From NCBI RefSeq assembly GCF_946227985.1, contig NZ_CAMKGL010000001.1, positions 124,001-188,000 of the forward strand: 64,000 nucleotides of DNA, written 5' to 3'. Position numbers and translations under genes: made by a program. Source of the stretch: Serratia quinivorans. Lineage in GTDB: Bacteria > Pseudomonadota > Gammaproteobacteria > Enterobacterales > Enterobacteriaceae. The notes beneath the pieces are model-generated. The model was not told the origin of the DNA. It saw only the letters and a program-made list of their open reading frames with translations, and made no database searches. Positions 63,057 to 64,000 of the stretch are shown here, piece by piece (the stretch's first letter is position 1; the number at the start of each line of letters is the position of its first letter).

Positions 63057-64000
63057 ATGACAGATTCAACGACGCACGACGCATTGCCGGCCTGGCAAAC
63101 CAGAGATCACCTTGACGACCCGGTGATTGGCGAACTGCGCAACCGTTTTGGGCCGGAAGCCTTTACTGTTCAGCCCACCCGTACCGGAATGCCCGTGGTA
63201 TGGGTCAAACCTGACCAGTTACTGGAAGTAATGACGTTTTTGAGAAAACAGCCGAAGCCTTATGTCATGCTGTTCGATCTGCATGGCGTGGACGAGCGTC
63301 TTCGCACCCACCGCGACGGCTTGCCGGCTGCGGATTTTTCTGTTTTCTATCATCTGATTTCTATCGAACGCAACCGTGACATCATGCTGAAAGTGGCGCT
63401 GTCTGAAAAAGACCTGCACGTGCCCACAGCGACCAAGGTTTTCCCTAATGCCAACTGGTATGAGCGTGAAACCTGGGAAATGTTCGGTATTACCTTCGAC
63501 GGCCACCCGCACCTGTCGCGCATCATGATGCCGCAAACCTGGGAAGGCCACCCGCTGCGTAAAGACTACCCGGCGCGCGCCACCGAGTTCGATCCCTTTG
63601 TGTTGACCAAACAGAAAGAAGATCTGGAAATGGAGGCGCTGACCTTCAAACCGGAAGACTGGGGTATGAAGCGCGGCACCGAGAACGAGGACTTCATGTT
63701 CCTTAACCTCGGTCCGAACCACCCGTCTGCGCACGGTGCATTCCGTATCATTCTTCAGTTGGATGGCGAAGAGATTGTCGACTGCGTACCGGATATCGGT
63801 TACCACCACCGTGGCGCCGAGAAGATGGGCGAGCGTCAGTCCTGGCACAGCTACATTCCGTACACCGACCGTATCGAGTACCTCGGCGGCTGCGTGAACG
63901 AAATGCCTTACGTGCTGGCGGTTGAGAAACTGGCCGGTATCAAGGTGCCGGATCGCGTTGACACCATCCGCGTGATGCTGTCCGAACTGTTCCGTATCAA
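63057..64000 (+). CDS. nuoC: NADH-quinone oxidoreductase subunit C/D (3' end outside window)
   Basis: The fused NuoCD protein of enterobacteria combines the 30-kDa and 49-kDa hydrogenase-like subunits of the complex I peripheral arm. About 314 codons are visible, from ATG 63057 ([14 protein letters not shown]) to the window edge; the full protein is near 600. The C part contains [20 protein letters not shown] and the D part begins near residue 205 with [20 protein letters not shown] and [15 protein letters not shown] (quinone-site residues). The frame is uninterrupted. Confidence 0.95.
   Translation, partial: MTDSTTHDALPAWQTRDHLDDPVIGELRNRFGPEAFTVQPTRTGMPVVWVKPDQLLEVMTFLRKQPKPYVMLFDLHGVDERLRTHRDGLPAADFSVFYHLISIERNRDIMLKVALSEKDLHVPTATKVFPNANWYERETWEMFGITFDGHPHLSRIMMPQTWEGHPLRKDYPARATEFDPFVLTKQKEDLEMEALTFKPEDWGMKRGTENEDFMFLNLGPNHPSAHGAFRIILQLDGEEIVDCVPDIGYHHRGAEKMGERQSWHSYIPYTDRIEYLGGCVNEMPYVLAVEKLAGIKVPDRVDTIRVMLSELFRI

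Noticed and set aside
1-64000. tRNA, rRNA, CRISPR, transposase, integrase or replication origin
   Set aside because: None was seen when reading both strands; the only mobile-type sequences are the ERIC repeats and the structured element at 24420.

Overview
The window is chromosomal DNA of a gamma-proteobacterium of the order Enterobacterales, most likely a Serratia of the liquefaciens/proteamaculans type. This rests on gene order and protein resemblance recalled from memory, not on a database search. Most of it follows the Escherichia coli prmB-aroC ... ackA-pta ... alaA-lrhA-nuo neighbourhood, with lineage-specific insertions. Seven ERIC-type palindromic repeats of about 125 bp lie between genes. 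No rRNA, tRNA, CRISPR array, transposase or integrase was found.

Layout. 1-8.2 kb: prmB (5' end cut off), aroC, mepA, yfcA, epmC, yfcL, mnmC and fabB (translation modification, chorismate, murein and fatty-acid synthesis). 8.2-13.8 kb: a small lipoprotein, a probably broken small secreted-protein gene, apbE, ybiR, pepT and a secreted endonuclease/exonuclease/phosphatase-family protein. 13.8-16.0 kb: an AT-rich island with a convergent immunity gene and a compact pore-forming colicin-like gene. It is bounded by a remnant of a MocR-type regulator on the left and of a rhodanese gene on the right, so it seems to have replaced most of both. 16.0-21.0 kb: flk and the scsABCD copper/thiol-redox cluster. 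21.0-32.3 kb: accessory metabolism and transport, comprising a MocR regulator with a divergent DMT exporter, a CatB/Vat-like acetyltransferase behind a possible leader-peptide attenuator, a 237-bp structured element, the tctCBA/tctDE tricarboxylate uptake system, and a second DMT exporter with a Fur-like box beside an AraC-type regulator.

32.5-46 kb: pdxB, usg, truA, dedA, accD, folC, dedD, cvpA, purF and ubiX, then the histidine transporter hisJQMP behind a sigma-54-type promoter. 46-59.3 kb: yfcH, folX, yfcG, yfcE, yfcD, pta, ackA, yfbV, yfbU, yfbT, yfbS, yfbR and alaA. 60-64 kb: lrhA and the start of the nuo operon (nuoA, nuoB, nuoCD cut by the window end).

The most notable content is the colicin module. 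The 357-residue toxin has a colicin-N-like pore domain joined to a glycine-rich N-terminus resembling that of E-group nuclease colicins. It has an A-type four-helix immunity protein, but no LexA box in the 114 bp searched upstream and no lysis gene. Other points of interest are the leader peptide with mutually exclusive hairpins before the acetyltransferase, the structured element with 11-bp terminal inverted repeats, an ERIC that supplies the yfcA ribosome-binding site, and a terminator plus ERIC lying inside the ackA-pta operon.
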